Shown: positions 1 to 9,472, counted from the first letter of the stretch. The stretch: DNA of 64,000 nt from JAAYCU01 sp964401335 (GCA_964401335.1 CAYNYK010000009.1:7325-71324), one strand, 5' to 3'. Notes: a model not told the origin generated them from the sequence alone. Numbers and translations: made by a program.

Positions 1-165
1 AAAGCTTAGCGCCCGTCTCTGGCCGCCCCGGCACGGTCCCGGACCACATGCCGGCGCGACGGCCAAGAGGTTTGGCGCTGCCGATAATTAAAACCACGTC
101 GGATCGGCGGCGAAATCCCAACGAAACCGATCCGGCGTGGTTCTTCTTTTAACGCACGTGAAACC
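1..165. other. Left edge, upstream of prfA
   Basis: No complete gene is visible here. Short frames that enter from the left edge close at 7-9, 89-91 and 148-150, so this may hold the 3' end of an upstream gene, but none of these tails is recognisable. No clear Shine-Dalgarno site stands in front of prfA. Confidence 0.3.
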
Positions 166-1266
166 ATGACGCCATCCGTCTCCATCGATGACCCGGTCAT
201 TCGCAAGCTCGAGGAAATCAGCGCCCGCTTCGCCTTCGTGGCCGAGGAGATGAACCGCCCGGAAAATGCCGGCCACCCCGTCCGTATCGTGGAGTTGTCC
301 AAGGAGCACGGTCGATTGCGGCGTATCGTCGAACCGTATCAGGAATACCGCAAGGCCCTTCATGCCGTTGAGGAAAGCAAGGCCCTCCTGGCCGATCCGG
401 CAAGTGACGCCGAACTCAAGGCCCTGGCCGAGGAGGAAGGGGAGCTCAATCGTCGAAAAGCGGATGAACTATTGGAGGGTATCAAAAAAGCCTTGGTCAG
501 CAGCGACGACGCGGCCATCGAGTCGATCATTCTGGAAATCCGGGCGGGAACCGGCGGCGAGGAGGCCGCCCTGTTCGCCGGCAATCTCTACGATATGTAC
601 CTGCGCTACTGCGACCGCCAATCGTTCAAGGTGGAAGTCATGGACGCCTCGCCTTCCGACCTCGGCGGGTACCGGGAAATCATTCTGAACATCCGCGGTC
701 CGGGCGTCTATCAGCACCTTGGCTACGAAGGCGGCGGGCATCGGGTGCAGCGTGTCCCCGAAACCGAAACCCAGGGCCGTATTCATACCTCCGCCGCCAC
801 CGTGGCCGTTCTGCCCGAACCGGAAGAGGTGGATGTGCAGATCGACTGGGAAAAAGATGTCATCGAGCATGTGAGCCGTGCCGGCGGGCCCGGCGGACAG
901 AACGTCAACAAAGTGTCGTCGGCCATCCGGCTCGAGCACGTACCCACCGGTATCACCGTCTCCATGCGCGACGAAAAAAGCCAGCACAAGAACCGGGCGA
1001 AGGCCCGCCGTATCCTGGTTTCGCGCATTTATGATCATTTCATGCAGAGTCAACGGGCCGAACGAGACGCCAGTCGGCGCGGCATGATCGGTTCGGGCGA
1101 CCGCAGCCAGCGGATCCGCACCTATAATTTCCCCCAGAACCGCTGCACCGACCATCGCATCAATCTGGACCTCTACAGTCTCGACAAGATCATGCAGGGT
1201 GACCTCGACGTGCTCGTCGCGGCCTTGCAGGAATACGATTATCAGCAACGTTTGCGCCACTTGTAA
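166..1266 (+). CDS. prfA: Peptide chain release factor 1
   Basis: This is the class I release factor that reads UAA and UAG in the ribosomal A site and triggers hydrolysis of peptidyl-tRNA. The 366-residue length is normal for RF1. The decoding tripeptide lies in HRVQRVPETETQG, with P-E-T at about 198-200; this fits the PxT signature of RF1 rather than the SPF of RF2. The catalytic GGQ is in RAGGPGGQNVNK, at about 243-245. The N-terminal 100 residues are charged and helical as in domain 1 of the family. The ATG at 166 begins the conserved part and no better start was seen. A prmC methyltransferase, which often follows prfA, is not present downstream; a secreted protein follows instead. Confidence 0.97.
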   Translation: MTPSVSIDDPVIRKLEEISARFAFVAEEMNRPENAGHPVRIVELSKEHGRLRRIVEPYQEYRKALHAVEESKALLADPASDAELKALAEEEGELNRRKADELLEGIKKALVSSDDAAIESIILEIRAGTGGEEAALFAGNLYDMYLRYCDRQSFKVEVMDASPSDLGGYREIILNIRGPGVYQHLGYEGGGHRVQRVPETETQGRIHTSAATVAVLPEPEEVDVQIDWEKDVIEHVSRAGGPGGQNVNKVSSAIRLEHVPTGITVSMRDEKSQHKNRAKARRILVSRIYDHFMQSQRAERDASRRGMIGSGDRSQRIRTYNFPQNRCTDHRINLDLYSLDKIMQGDLDVLVAALQEYDYQQRLRHL

Positions 1267-1429
1267 CCGCCGGGCGCGATCGGCCCCTTGCGCCTCTACA
1301 CGGCCTGTAAATTTCCAACAATTTTCGGGGGGGCTGGACGTTTACGAGCGGCTGGTCTATCCTTTTACCGGATAGCGGGTCTTTCCAGGTATCGGAACGC
1401 ATAAACCCATGACAACGGGAGGATCGATT

Positions 1430-2611
1430 ATGTCCAAGCCAAAGAGTGTGTTAGCGGTCGTCGTCTGCGCGGCGATTCTTAACGGAATGATCTTCGCGGG
1501 AACGGCGGCCCTGGCCGCCGAGGACAAACCGGCCGTCGCCCCCAAGGACGATGTGATCATCGTCCAGGCCGAAGGCGAGGGGTTGGACAAGGAGCAGGCG
1601 ATCAAGGCCGCCCTTCGCGCCGCCCTCGAAAAAGGCGGCAAGCAGGAAATCTTTTCCGATACCAAGGTCGAGAACTACCAGTTGATTCATGACACGATCA
1701 TCTCCCGCGCCCAGGGTATCGTGAAGGATTACAAAATCACCAAGGGTCCGGACACGGTCATCGGCGGCACGGTCAAGGTCTGGATCGAGGCCGAGGTTTC
1801 CAAGAGCGTTTTGGCCCAGAGCTGGGGCGAGGTGCAGAACCTGCTCAATCAGATCGGGCGACCGAAAATCCTGGTCTGGATCAACGAGCGCATCGACGGG
1901 CGGCTGGAAGAGGGCAGCGCTCTGGAAAGCGAGATCGAGGCGCGCCTGCTGAAAAGCGGGTTCGATCTGGTGGCCCGCAAGGGCATGGAGGCCATCCGCC
2001 AGAAAGAGATGGACGATGCCGCGGCGGAAAACAACACCGCCAAGTTGCAGGCCATCGCCAAGGACTTCGAGGCCCATTTCTTCATCGCCGGGACGGCCAA
2101 CGCCAATCAGGCCGGCGTTGAGGAAAAATACAACGTGCCCATTTCCTTTTACAACTGCGATGTGCAGGTGAAAGCCTTCTATACGGATACCGCCAAGTTG
2201 ATTGCCAGTAAAACTATCCCCAGCACCCGCGGCGGGGCCCGCGGTTATAAGGAGTTCAGCCCGCAGGCCGGTAAGATGGCCATCGTCAACGTCAGCCAGC
2301 CGCTGATCGATGCCCTTTACGAGCAGATGATGGAGCAATGGGCGACGGCCATCAGTGCCGGCGGCGAACTCGTTCTCGAAGTTGAGGGTCTGAACTTCGC
2401 CGCCGCCAACCGGCTCAAGAAAGCCCTGGCCGACATCAAAAAGGTCGAACACGTCAACATGACTTTCTCCAAGGGACTGGCCACCTACCGGATCAACGCC
2501 AAGCTCGGCGCCGATGAACTCGCCTCGCTCATCAGCGAAGGGGATTTCGAGAAGATGTTGGAGGTCGTCGATCTGAAACTCAATCGCATTCAGGCCAAGG
2601 GGAAGGAATGA
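1430..2611 (+). CDS. Secreted FlgT/LPP20-like protein
   Basis: This is a 393-residue exported protein. It opens with a signal peptide (MSKPKSVLAVVV, hydrophobic core, then a TAALA-type cleavage region). I start it at 1430 because GGGAGGA at 1417-1423 is spaced 6 bases from this ATG; an in-frame ATG at 1409 would place seven extra residues before the signal. Residues about 40-130 (a GEGLDKEQAIKAALRAAL segment and what follows) resemble the N-terminal domain of flagellar assembly protein FlgT and LPP20-like periplasmic proteins. The middle and C-terminal parts look like further small alpha-beta domains. No flagellar gene is nearby, so a flagellar role is not supported; a cell-envelope role is more likely. 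A possible promoter (TGGACG at 1333, N17, TATCCT) lies upstream. Family assignment is tentative. Confidence 0.6.
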   Translation: MSKPKSVLAVVVCAAILNGMIFAGTAALAAEDKPAVAPKDDVIIVQAEGEGLDKEQAIKAALRAALEKGGKQEIFSDTKVENYQLIHDTIISRAQGIVKDYKITKGPDTVIGGTVKVWIEAEVSKSVLAQSWGEVQNLLNQIGRPKILVWINERIDGRLEEGSALESEIEARLLKSGFDLVARKGMEAIRQKEMDDAAAENNTAKLQAIAKDFEAHFFIAGTANANQAGVEEKYNVPISFYNCDVQVKAFYTDTAKLIASKTIPSTRGGARGYKEFSPQAGKMAIVNVSQPLIDALYEQMMEQWATAISAGGELVLEVEGLNFAAANRLKKALADIKKVEHVNMTFSKGLATYRINAKLGADELASLISEGDFEKMLEVVDLKLNRIQAKGKE

Positions 2612-2760
2612 GGGAGCGAGGCGAGGGAGAGAAAGAGCGAAGGAGGGACGGAGAGAACATGAGTCTGGAGATGCTCTCTACCGCTCAGTCTCTCTGTCAT
2701 TTACATAACCTGACAACTATGGTTGTATCAATAATTTCCCTGTTGGAGAACTAATGGACC
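2612..2760. other. Intergenic: purine-rich run and stem-loop before hisA
   Basis: A run made almost only of G and A fills about 2608-2657. A stem of 10 pairs with one G-T wobble joins 2647-2656 and 2689-2698, which could act as a transcript end or leader structure. A 31-codon frame from ATG 2659 to the TAA just before hisA has only two His codons, so it is not a convincing his leader peptide. GGAG near 2744 serves hisA. Confidence 0.35.
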
Positions 2761-3483
2761 ATGGACATCCTGCCGGCTATCGATCTTCGCGGCGGTAAAT
2801 GTGTTCGGTTGTTGCAGGGCGATTATAGCCGGCAGATCGATTATGCCGACGATCCCGTCGCGGTGGCGAAACAGTTTGAACAGGCCGGGGCCCGCTGGCT
2901 GCACCTGGTCGATCTCGACGGGGCCAAGGAAGGGCACCCGTGCAATCTGCCCACCGTGGAGGCCGTTCTCAAGGCCACCCAACTGAAAGTGGAGATCGGC
3001 GGAGGCCTGCGCCACACCGCCGATATCGAGTCGCTCATCGCTCACGGCGCTTCCCGTTGCGTCGTCGGTACGCGAGCTCTCGAGGATTGGGCCTGGTTCG
3101 AGCAACTCGTGCATCGGCCGGCCTGTCGAGGCAAGATCGCCCTGGGCCTCGACGCTCGCGAAGGAATACTGGCCGTCCGTGGCTGGACCGCAAAGACCGA
3201 GGAGACGGCCGTCCAGATCGCCCAACGGGTCAGCACCTGGCCGCTGGCGGCCATCATTTACACGGATATCAGTTGCGACGGCATGCTGGCCGGCCCGAAT
3301 ATCGAGGCCACCGGAAGTCTGGCGGCCAACTGCTCCATCCCGGTCATCGCCTCCGGCGGCGTAACCACCATCGAGGACGTTCGGCGTCTGGCGGCCCTTC
3401 CCCTTGGCGGGATCATCATCGGCCGGGCCATCTACGAAAAACGCATCGATCTGGCCCAAGCCATCCGCGAGGCGGTCAAGTAA
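2761..3483 (+). CDS. hisA: Phosphoribosyl-formimino-AICAR-phosphate isomerase
   Basis: HisA catalyses the Amadori rearrangement of ProFAR to PRFAR, the fourth step of histidine synthesis. The 240-residue protein is a complete (beta/alpha)8 barrel with the two half-barrel phosphate-binding patterns, AIDLRGGKCVRL at the N-terminus and VIASGGVTT plus GIIIGRAIYE at the C-terminus. The expected catalytic aspartates are present at D8 and D131 (in ALGLDAREG). The start at 2761 begins the motif directly, with GGAG about 14 bases upstream. It stands alone here, away from other his genes, and is convergent with the lipoprotein gene that ends at 3510. The related isomerase TrpF was considered, but the DLDGAKEG segment and overall pattern are those of HisA. 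Confidence 0.95.
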   Translation: MDILPAIDLRGGKCVRLLQGDYSRQIDYADDPVAVAKQFEQAGARWLHLVDLDGAKEGHPCNLPTVEAVLKATQLKVEIGGGLRHTADIESLIAHGASRCVVGTRALEDWAWFEQLVHRPACRGKIALGLDAREGILAVRGWTAKTEETAVQIAQRVSTWPLAAIIYTDISCDGMLAGPNIEATGSLAANCSIPVIASGGVTTIEDVRRLAALPLGGIIIGRAIYEKRIDLAQAIREAVK

Positions 3484-3509
3484 CGACTTGGTTTTCGACG
3501 GCAAAGGGC

Positions 3510-4556
3510 TCAGGGCTGGGCATTGTCGATCGGCAGGGCCTCGCGCAGCTCTTTTAATACCCGCTGCACGGCTTCGCCGCGTCCTGACCAGCCGCCCACG
3601 CAATAAACCCCCTGCGGCTCGAGCAGAAGAGTGTATCTATCATCGGTATCGTCCAGTGCCTTGCGATACCGCGCGTGAGCCGCTTTCGCGGAGGCGGTGT
3701 CGGGATATTGCGCCAGCCAAATCAGATCGTCGAGTTTGTTTTCCTCCTGCCGAACGCGGGCCAGGGAGAACCGCACGTCGCCGGTGAGGCCCAGGTGTTT
3801 GTTGACCGCTTGCGGGTCGATCGTGCCGAAGGAATCGGGATAATGCTCCCGCAACGTCTGCAAATCCCGCACCAGCCAGACGTGACTTTGGGCCCGATTG
3901 GCCGGCGGAATCGCCTGGGCCAACAAGGGGGCATCCGTCGCCGGTATGTAAAAGATTATTTGTGCCAGGAGGCCCTCCAGGGCCTTCTCCGTTTGTGGGT
4001 TGATTCGTCCTTCACCGCGCACCCGAACAAAACAGCGGCCTTGCCAGCCGAACCAGACCGGCGCCGCGGTCTCCATTTTTGCGCGGATGCTGTGATCGCC
4101 GCCCCAAATCCAAGGGGCATTTGCAAGCAAACTGAAGATTCCGAACGCGTCGTCCGGGGTCAGCGCCTCGACGGCCAGTACCTCCGCCTTCAATTCCGGC
4201 TGCTCATAGGTGCATGTTGAAATCCGCTCGATCTTGAATGTCGTGAGGATTCTCGCGTCAGCCGCCTCGGTCATCTGGTCGGCGATATTCGCCGGACCGG
4301 TTTGCACCGCCCGGGTTTTGATCCAGTCGCGAAGCGTATCCGTCCGCGGCAGAAAGAACGGAGCATCCTCGGCGTCCTGCTCGTCCGCGGCGATGAAGCG
4401 CGGAGCGGAATCCTCGATGATTTCCGAATCACCCGCCGGCACGGTATGCGCGGTCGTATCCTCTTCCGGTTCTTTCTGGCGACAGCCTTCTCCGATGACC
4501 AGGATCAACCCGACCAGAACCGCCATCCATTTCCCGGCAATCTTATTTCGTAACAT
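3510..4556 (-). CDS. Lipoprotein, DUF6599-like
   Basis: This is a 348-residue exported protein. The N-terminus has a basic start, a hydrophobic core (MAVLVGLILVIG) and then Cys in VIGEGC, a poor but possible lipobox. An acidic Ser/Asp/Glu-rich linker follows. The body, with the segment DTLRDWIKTRAVQ, a run of Cys-containing strands and a C-terminal GVYCVGGWSGRGE, resembles the DUF6599 proteins common in Planctomycetota and Acidobacteriota, whose function is not known. It lies 95 bases downstream of the GH95-like gene on the same strand and could be transcribed with it. The family call rests on overall pattern only. Confidence 0.5.
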   Translation of the reverse strand: MLRNKIAGKWMAVLVGLILVIGEGCRQKEPEEDTTAHTVPAGDSEIIEDSAPRFIAADEQDAEDAPFFLPRTDTLRDWIKTRAVQTGPANIADQMTEAADARILTTFKIERISTCTYEQPELKAEVLAVEALTPDDAFGIFSLLANAPWIWGGDHSIRAKMETAAPVWFGWQGRCFVRVRGEGRINPQTEKALEGLLAQIIFYIPATDAPLLAQAIPPANRAQSHVWLVRDLQTLREHYPDSFGTIDPQAVNKHLGLTGDVRFSLARVRQEENKLDDLIWLAQYPDTASAKAAHARYRKALDDTDDRYTLLLEPQGVYCVGGWSGRGEAVQRVLKELREALPIDNAQP

Positions 4557-4651
4557 CGATTCACCCTTATCTTCCGATTTCCCCGACCACCGCCCCGATG
4601 CGCCAATGATTCTATACCTTCAAGTCTCGGCCGGAAAGCACGTTTATCCTG

Positions 4652-7033
4652 TCACGGACCCGGACGGCCACTTCCCTGCGGAGTAAGCATATACGTCTTG
4701 CCCCCGGCGGTCATAAACTCAATATGGGTGGCTACAGTGTCTCCCGCGGCGTGAAAACTACCGTCGGTTGCGGCTACCTCGACCGCTTGGCCTGGCCACG
4801 GATTGGCGACCCGGCACCGGCCGCCCAGGGTGCTTTCAATGCGGACATCGCGAACCTCTCCCTGGGCCGTGCGCTCGGCGGAAACCAGAAACCCTCCTTG
4901 AGCCCGGAAATGCTCCATGACGATCTCGGCGTTTTCGGGCACGGCGGGGAATAGCCGTATGCTCTGATAGGAAAGCAAAAGGTTCTCCGGGCCGACCGTC
5001 GCGCCGGACCGATAGATACCCAAACGCGGACGCACATAAGTATCAAGATAGAAACGATGGGGCGGCCAAACATTGACTTGTTCAAGCGTCCGTTTGGCCA
5101 GTTCCAGAACCTCCGACGGGGAATCCAAACCCACATCATCACCCCAGAAGACAGGGGACAACGGCACGCACACGTTGTATTCGATCGGAGGTGCGCCGGC
5201 CACATCGACCCAGACGAGGCCGTCCGGTGTTGCATGGGTCGGATACGCGGCCAGTCGCTCGGCGGCGGCTTTCCATTGCCGACTTTCCTCACGATCGACG
5301 TCGAGAATTTCCGCTGCTTCGGCCGCTGCCCGTAGTAAATAGCGGGTAAGCGTCAAGGCCGAGGTGCCGTCGCGGTTGCGCTCGAATCCCGGGGTCAGGC
5401 CCCAGTGTTCCGGCGAGACCGTGGGCACGATGTGTAAACGGCCGTCCGGCCCCTCCGACAGATACGCCCGGCTGAAACGCGCACACTCGCGCAACACGGG
5501 GTAGGCCGTCTCGCGAAGGAAATCCACATCACCGGTATAGCGGTAATAGAGCCAGAGCGGTTTGCTGACCAATCCGTTGATGCCCATATCTTGTTCCCAG
5601 GTGACGTTGGTATGGGCGATACCCCGGCAACGCAGGGGGAAATGGGCAAGGGGATACATGGCGCCGGGCAGATCATACACATCCCGGGCGTTTTCCATGG
5701 CCTGAGGCAGGAGCGTATGAATCATCCGGGCATAGGTGTACACCTCCTCGAAATGCCCCAGGGTCAAGGAGGATTCGGCCCGGATTTCATTCAAGTGGAA
5801 ATCATTATGCCACAGGCCGGCGTCCTGAAAGCAGAACTTGGTGCTGCCCACGCTGCACAGGGGCACGTCGCCGTAAAAACCATCCGGCCGGCGCAGGTTT
5901 GGCAGGATGACCGGGCGAGCAGAATGAATGATTTCGCCGTTCAGGCGGGCAACGGCGGGCTTGGGGCGATTATGCTGTTCGAGGTTCCTGGCCTGCTCCT
6001 GCCGCAGCGCGTCAATGCCCATCTTGGCCGCCTCATCAAGGATCTCCACCGCAGCGGCAAGCGGATCGTCATTATCCTGGGTTGTGGCGATGGTCGTTAG
6101 GATCGTAAATGACGGGGGTAAGGAGGTAAACGTCGCGGTGGCGGCCGCGCCGGCTGCTTTGTTGATTGGCCGATAGCGCTTGATGATGCCGTGGTCGAGG
6201 CGTCCTTCCTGGGGAGCCCATAAGGGAGTCCCCAGTTCTTGCTCGTTTTGACGGCATTCAACCGTAGGGGTCATCTCGACCGCCCGGGCACTTGTTACCG
6301 CACGAAAACCTTTCGGGAAAGTCATCTCCGCGGGGAAATCCTGAAAAACACCCCAATACGAATCGGCATGATAAGCGGTTGGGGGCGGCAGCGGGTCGAA
6401 ATCGCGTGGGCTGGTTTGGCCGCCGAGCGTGGGACTCACTTCCGCTCCTGGCAGAATCGTGTCCTGGTGTCGATAGATCCGCACGCGCAAATCGTTTGGG
6501 GTCAAGCCTTCACCCTGACCTTCAGTCACGACGAGATGTCGCGTCAAGGACACCCAAATCCGAAGAGTCAGGTTTTTCCCCGCACCCTCCAAAACGATCT
6601 TCGCGCTCTGGAAGCCGTCGGGTTCCACGCGGGCCTCGGTCGCAAAGGGGGCAAAGAATATCAACTGCGCGCCCGGCTTGGGGCATGGAAAGTCATAGAG
6701 ATCGTAAAGCTTGTATTTGCGAGGGAAATACTTGTCCGCGTCCTCCCGGGGATCGGCCAACGCCCATTCCCGAATCTGTTGCATCGTGATAAGCGGCTGA
6801 CGCTCGGCGAACCAGCGCCGATCCCAGATATCCGCTTTCCCGAGCGACAGGGTCAGTTGCGCGGGCGGTCCCCAGAGGCGTACTCCAAGAACATCATTCT
6901 GCAACAGCAGGCCGTCCATCGGATCACGGGCCGGTTCCTTTCGGGTCTGGTTGCCGGCCGCCAGCGCAGAGGGCATCCCCAGCGATAGACCGGCCACTAT
7001 CAATGCAATATAGGCTAAAGGTTGATATTTCAT
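4652..7033 (-). CDS. Secreted GH95-like glycoside hydrolase
   Basis: This 793-residue protein begins with a clear signal peptide (MKYQPLAYIALIVAGLSLG, cleavage after SALA). The layout matches GH95-type enzymes: an N-terminal beta-sandwich (about 40-330), then an (alpha/alpha)6 barrel. GH95-like segments are DAGLWHNDFHLNE with following Pro/His-rich helices, a PTVSPEHWG loop where GH95 has its Ser-Pro-Glu region, and the C-terminal ENLLLSYQSIRLFPAVP and FRAQGGFLVSAE segments before a final beta domain. GH95 members cleave alpha-L-fucosides or alpha-L-galactosides. The spacing differs from typical fucosidases, so the substrate is uncertain; related planctomycete proteins are often simply called glycoside hydrolases. 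A possible promoter lies at 7116-7144. It acts in the periplasm or outside the cell. Confidence 0.65.
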   Translation of the reverse strand: MKYQPLAYIALIVAGLSLGMPSALAAGNQTRKEPARDPMDGLLLQNDVLGVRLWGPPAQLTLSLGKADIWDRRWFAERQPLITMQQIREWALADPREDADKYFPRKYKLYDLYDFPCPKPGAQLIFFAPFATEARVEPDGFQSAKIVLEGAGKNLTLRIWVSLTRHLVVTEGQGEGLTPNDLRVRIYRHQDTILPGAEVSPTLGGQTSPRDFDPLPPPTAYHADSYWGVFQDFPAEMTFPKGFRAVTSARAVEMTPTVECRQNEQELGTPLWAPQEGRLDHGIIKRYRPINKAAGAAATATFTSLPPSFTILTTIATTQDNDDPLAAAVEILDEAAKMGIDALRQEQARNLEQHNRPKPAVARLNGEIIHSARPVILPNLRRPDGFYGDVPLCSVGSTKFCFQDAGLWHNDFHLNEIRAESSLTLGHFEEVYTYARMIHTLLPQAMENARDVYDLPGAMYPLAHFPLRCRGIAHTNVTWEQDMGINGLVSKPLWLYYRYTGDVDFLRETAYPVLRECARFSRAYLSEGPDGRLHIVPTVSPEHWGLTPGFERNRDGTSALTLTRYLLRAAAEAAEILDVDREESRQWKAAAERLAAYPTHATPDGLVWVDVAGAPPIEYNVCVPLSPVFWGDDVGLDSPSEVLELAKRTLEQVNVWPPHRFYLDTYVRPRLGIYRSGATVGPENLLLSYQSIRLFPAVPENAEIVMEHFRAQGGFLVSAERTAQGEVRDVRIESTLGGRCRVANPWPGQAVEVAATDGSFHAAGDTVATHIEFMTAGGKTYMLTPQGSGRPGP

Positions 7034-7368
7034 CCGTCGCCGTTCTCCTGACGGGCCATCAGCGATTGCGTAAGGACGTCGTTGAGCCTCGATGAAACGA
7101 TTACGACGAAGTCATACTATATGAAGCCTTGGAACGGCCGTCGAGGCGGATCAGGGGCTTTCATGGAGGATTCAGCAAGGCCATCAAGCCATTGCGACTC
7201 ATGGGTATTGCCCTCCTTGACGGTTTGTTACCCCCCGGTATTTTCCACGTCCGATATTCGCTGGGGCTTGATTTTACCTCGCACGGCGGCCGATTTTATC
7301 GTCACTTGACATGAATTGTATAGTTAAGGACGGTGAATACTTCGTAATCCAGCCTAGAGGGAAAGTGG
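7034..7368. other. Divergent intergenic region
   Basis: No gene is seen in these 335 bases between the GH95-like gene and the small Cys-rich gene. A minus-strand promoter can be read as TCGACG (7144-7139), 17 bases, TATAGT (7121-7116), pointing at the GH95-like gene. On the plus strand TTGACA at 7306 and TATAGT at 7319 are only 7 bases apart, so they cannot form one promoter. Confidence 0.35.
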
Positions 7369-7656
7369 ATGCCGCAGTGCCCCTACATTGTTCATTGCCC
7401 GTATTTCAGTAAGCAGGTCCGCACCATTCCGGGTGTCGGTGCGCCCTATCGAGGGCATGAACCGCCTGGCATGCGTTCTTTGTCGCCGGTTCAGCAACTC
7501 AAATATTGTGCTTCCACCTGCTATTACTGTGCCCGTTACCGCGCGGCCGAGGTGTTGGGGGAAAAGAACGTACCTGCCGACCTGCGTCCGGATCAAGTCG
7601 CTTACGCCAAGGAGATCATCGAGAAACATACGGCTCAAAGCCTGCCTGCCGGATAA
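7369..7656 (+). CDS. Small Cys-rich probable metal-binding protein
   Basis: This is a 95-residue protein with an N-terminal CPYIVHCPYF segment, a central CASTCYYCARY segment and a C-terminal VLGEKNVPADLRPDQVAYAKEII. The pattern (two Cys, gap, then closely spaced Cys followed by CARY and an ALG-x-x-x-VP-x-DL-x-P-x-Q helix) is one I associate with short uncharacterised bacterial proteins thought to bind a metal. A strong AGAGGGAAAG precedes the ATG at 7369. There is no signal peptide, so it is probably cytoplasmic. It is on the same strand as the SMP-30-type gene 200 bases downstream but is probably separate. Function unknown. Confidence 0.65.
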   Translation: MPQCPYIVHCPYFSKQVRTIPGVGAPYRGHEPPGMRSLSPVQQLKYCASTCYYCARYRAAEVLGEKNVPADLRPDQVAYAKEIIEKHTAQSLPAG

Positions 7657-7856
7657 CTCCCTGCCCCCCTTATTCACGTGAAACTATGCCCTGCCCCCGC
7701 CTTTCATTCTCGATCCACCGGATATTTACGTTATCCATCGACTGTGCTAACCTGCCTTTGGTGTGGTTGTGGCCGTGAAGGTGGCCCCGTCCATCGGCAT
7801 CGGACGGCGCAAACCCTGAACATCGTCTCAGGCAAACATGAGGAGGTTATCTCGCC

Positions 7857-9404
7857 ATGAAGCTCGCCAATCGTCTCAGCGTTGCGTTACTGATTCCGGC
7901 GTTATGGGGTTGCGTGGCCATGGCGGCCGATCGGCAGCCGGAAGTGAAGATCAATCCCAAGGAGCCGGCCCTGCCCGAATTGCTGGCCCGACTGTGGAAG
8001 CTGCATGTGCATCACGATCTGCATAATCCGTTAACCGATACGGGTGAGCCGGCGGCTCTGTTTCGGCGGGTAGACCCGAAAAAACCGGTGGTCTATCGGC
8101 CGATCATTGCGTTGGGCATGGAGACCCGCACGTGTGGCGGCTGGTATGCGGCCGAAAAGAAAGCTGCGCTGCTGCCCCCCGACAAACCGCCGACCAGACA
8201 TGAGGTGTGGAGTATTCGCTATAAGCAGCCGGAAAGCGAGCATGAAAATATGCAGTTCAGTTTGCCACCGCTGGAAGCGGGCAAGACGGAGTTCGATCCC
8301 GGCGAGCAGGTTTTTGGTTTGTGGGTCGGTAACGAGAGCTTTCCGGGCGAATCTATTTTCACCGAGCCCGAATGGGTGACGCACGTATCCCCCCGCCTCA
8401 AGGAACAGCCTTACAAGGCGATGATTTATCCCGCGGTGGACGAGAAGACGGGTTCATTGGTCCCGAACAGTTATATCGTGACCTGGGAATATTCGACCAA
8501 CGACGATTTTCAGGATGTGATGACCCGCATCGACAATGTCCGGTTGATCCCCGCCGACGGGGCAATGTCGGGAATTCTCGCGAAGGGCGCGGCGGCGAGG
8601 AAACTGGCGGACGGTTTCAAGTTTACCGAGGGACCGGCCTGGGATTCGCGGAATGGCGTGCTGTATTTCAGCGATATCCCGGCGAACCAGATCATTCGCT
8701 GGGACGGCCGCCACGCATCGGTCGCTCGGGAGAACACCGGCGGCTCGAATGGATTGATGTTTGACCGCCAGGGGCGGCTGATCGCCTGTTGCGGCACCGC
8801 GCGTCGTCTGGTGCGCGACATCTTGCGGGACGAGCCGGAAGTGCTGGCGGAGAAATATAAGGATGCACGGTTGAACGCTCCGAACGATTTGTGGCTGGAT
8901 GCCGAGGAAGGAATTTATTTCACCGATCCACGTTATCGCAAAGACGAGGCGTCCGACATGAAGGAGGAAGCCGTCTATTACCGGGACACGGCCGGCCAGG
9001 TCCATCAGGTGATCGCCGATCTGGTCAAGCCGAACGGGATCGCCCTTTCGCCCGACGGCAAATGGCTTTATGTACTCGATAATGGAGCGGATAAGCTGCA
9101 TCGTTATCCGATCGAAGCTCCGGGCAAGCTGGGCGAGGGGACGCTGATCGCCCGGGTCGAGTATCCCGACGGTATGACCGTGGATGAGCAAGGGCGGTTG
9201 TACGTGACCTGCCGTGGCGGCGTGTGGGTACTGAACGGCGAAGGCAAGTGGATCGGCCGTATCGATATGCCGGAGCATCCGAGCAATTGCACCTTCGGGG
9301 GCCCAAAGGGCAACATCCTGTTTGTCACCGCTCGCGGGACTTTGTATGCCGTGGATACCCAAACGCGCGGTTGGCACGTGCATCTCGATGGCCCGAAGAA
9401 ATGA
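7857..9404 (+). CDS. Secreted SMP-30/gluconolactonase-like protein with extra N-terminal domain
   Basis: The 515-residue protein begins with a signal peptide (MKLANRLSVALLIPALWG, cleavage near AMA). Residues about 240-515 form a six-bladed SMP-30/gluconolactonase/LRE propeller. The expected metal-site segments are present: FTEGPAWD with the first Glu, NAPNDLWLD with an Asn, VKPNGIALSPDG with a second Asn, and PDGMTVDEQGRLYV with an Asp. Such proteins hydrolyse sugar lactones. The first 215 residues are not part of that fold; they end in a DFQDVMTRIDNVR segment recalling DUF4114-like beta domains, which suggests an attached binding domain. AGGAGG at 7840 lies 11 bases before the ATG. Its neighbours are unrelated, so the substrate is not known. 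Confidence 0.75.
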   Translation: MKLANRLSVALLIPALWGCVAMAADRQPEVKINPKEPALPELLARLWKLHVHHDLHNPLTDTGEPAALFRRVDPKKPVVYRPIIALGMETRTCGGWYAAEKKAALLPPDKPPTRHEVWSIRYKQPESEHENMQFSLPPLEAGKTEFDPGEQVFGLWVGNESFPGESIFTEPEWVTHVSPRLKEQPYKAMIYPAVDEKTGSLVPNSYIVTWEYSTNDDFQDVMTRIDNVRLIPADGAMSGILAKGAAARKLADGFKFTEGPAWDSRNGVLYFSDIPANQIIRWDGRHASVARENTGGSNGLMFDRQGRLIACCGTARRLVRDILRDEPEVLAEKYKDARLNAPNDLWLDAEEGIYFTDPRYRKDEASDMKEEAVYYRDTAGQVHQVIADLVKPNGIALSPDGKWLYVLDNGADKLHRYPIEAPGKLGEGTLIARVEYPDGMTVDEQGRLYVTCRGGVWVLNGEGKWIGRIDMPEHPSNCTFGGPKGNILFVTARGTLYAVDTQTRGWHVHLDGPKK

Positions 9405-9472
9405 TACGGCATTTGATGAGGTGCGGAGTGAGTTTCGACTGACCCAATTGATGTTGCCCTCCGTGGACGAAA

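Noticed and set aside
2659..2754. Short frame before hisA as a histidine leader peptide
   Set aside because: It has only two His codons among 31, and no terminator/antiterminator pair was found.
7306..7324. Promoter TTGACA plus TATAGT before the small Cys-rich gene
   Set aside because: The two boxes are only 7 bases apart, which does not allow a single sigma70 promoter.
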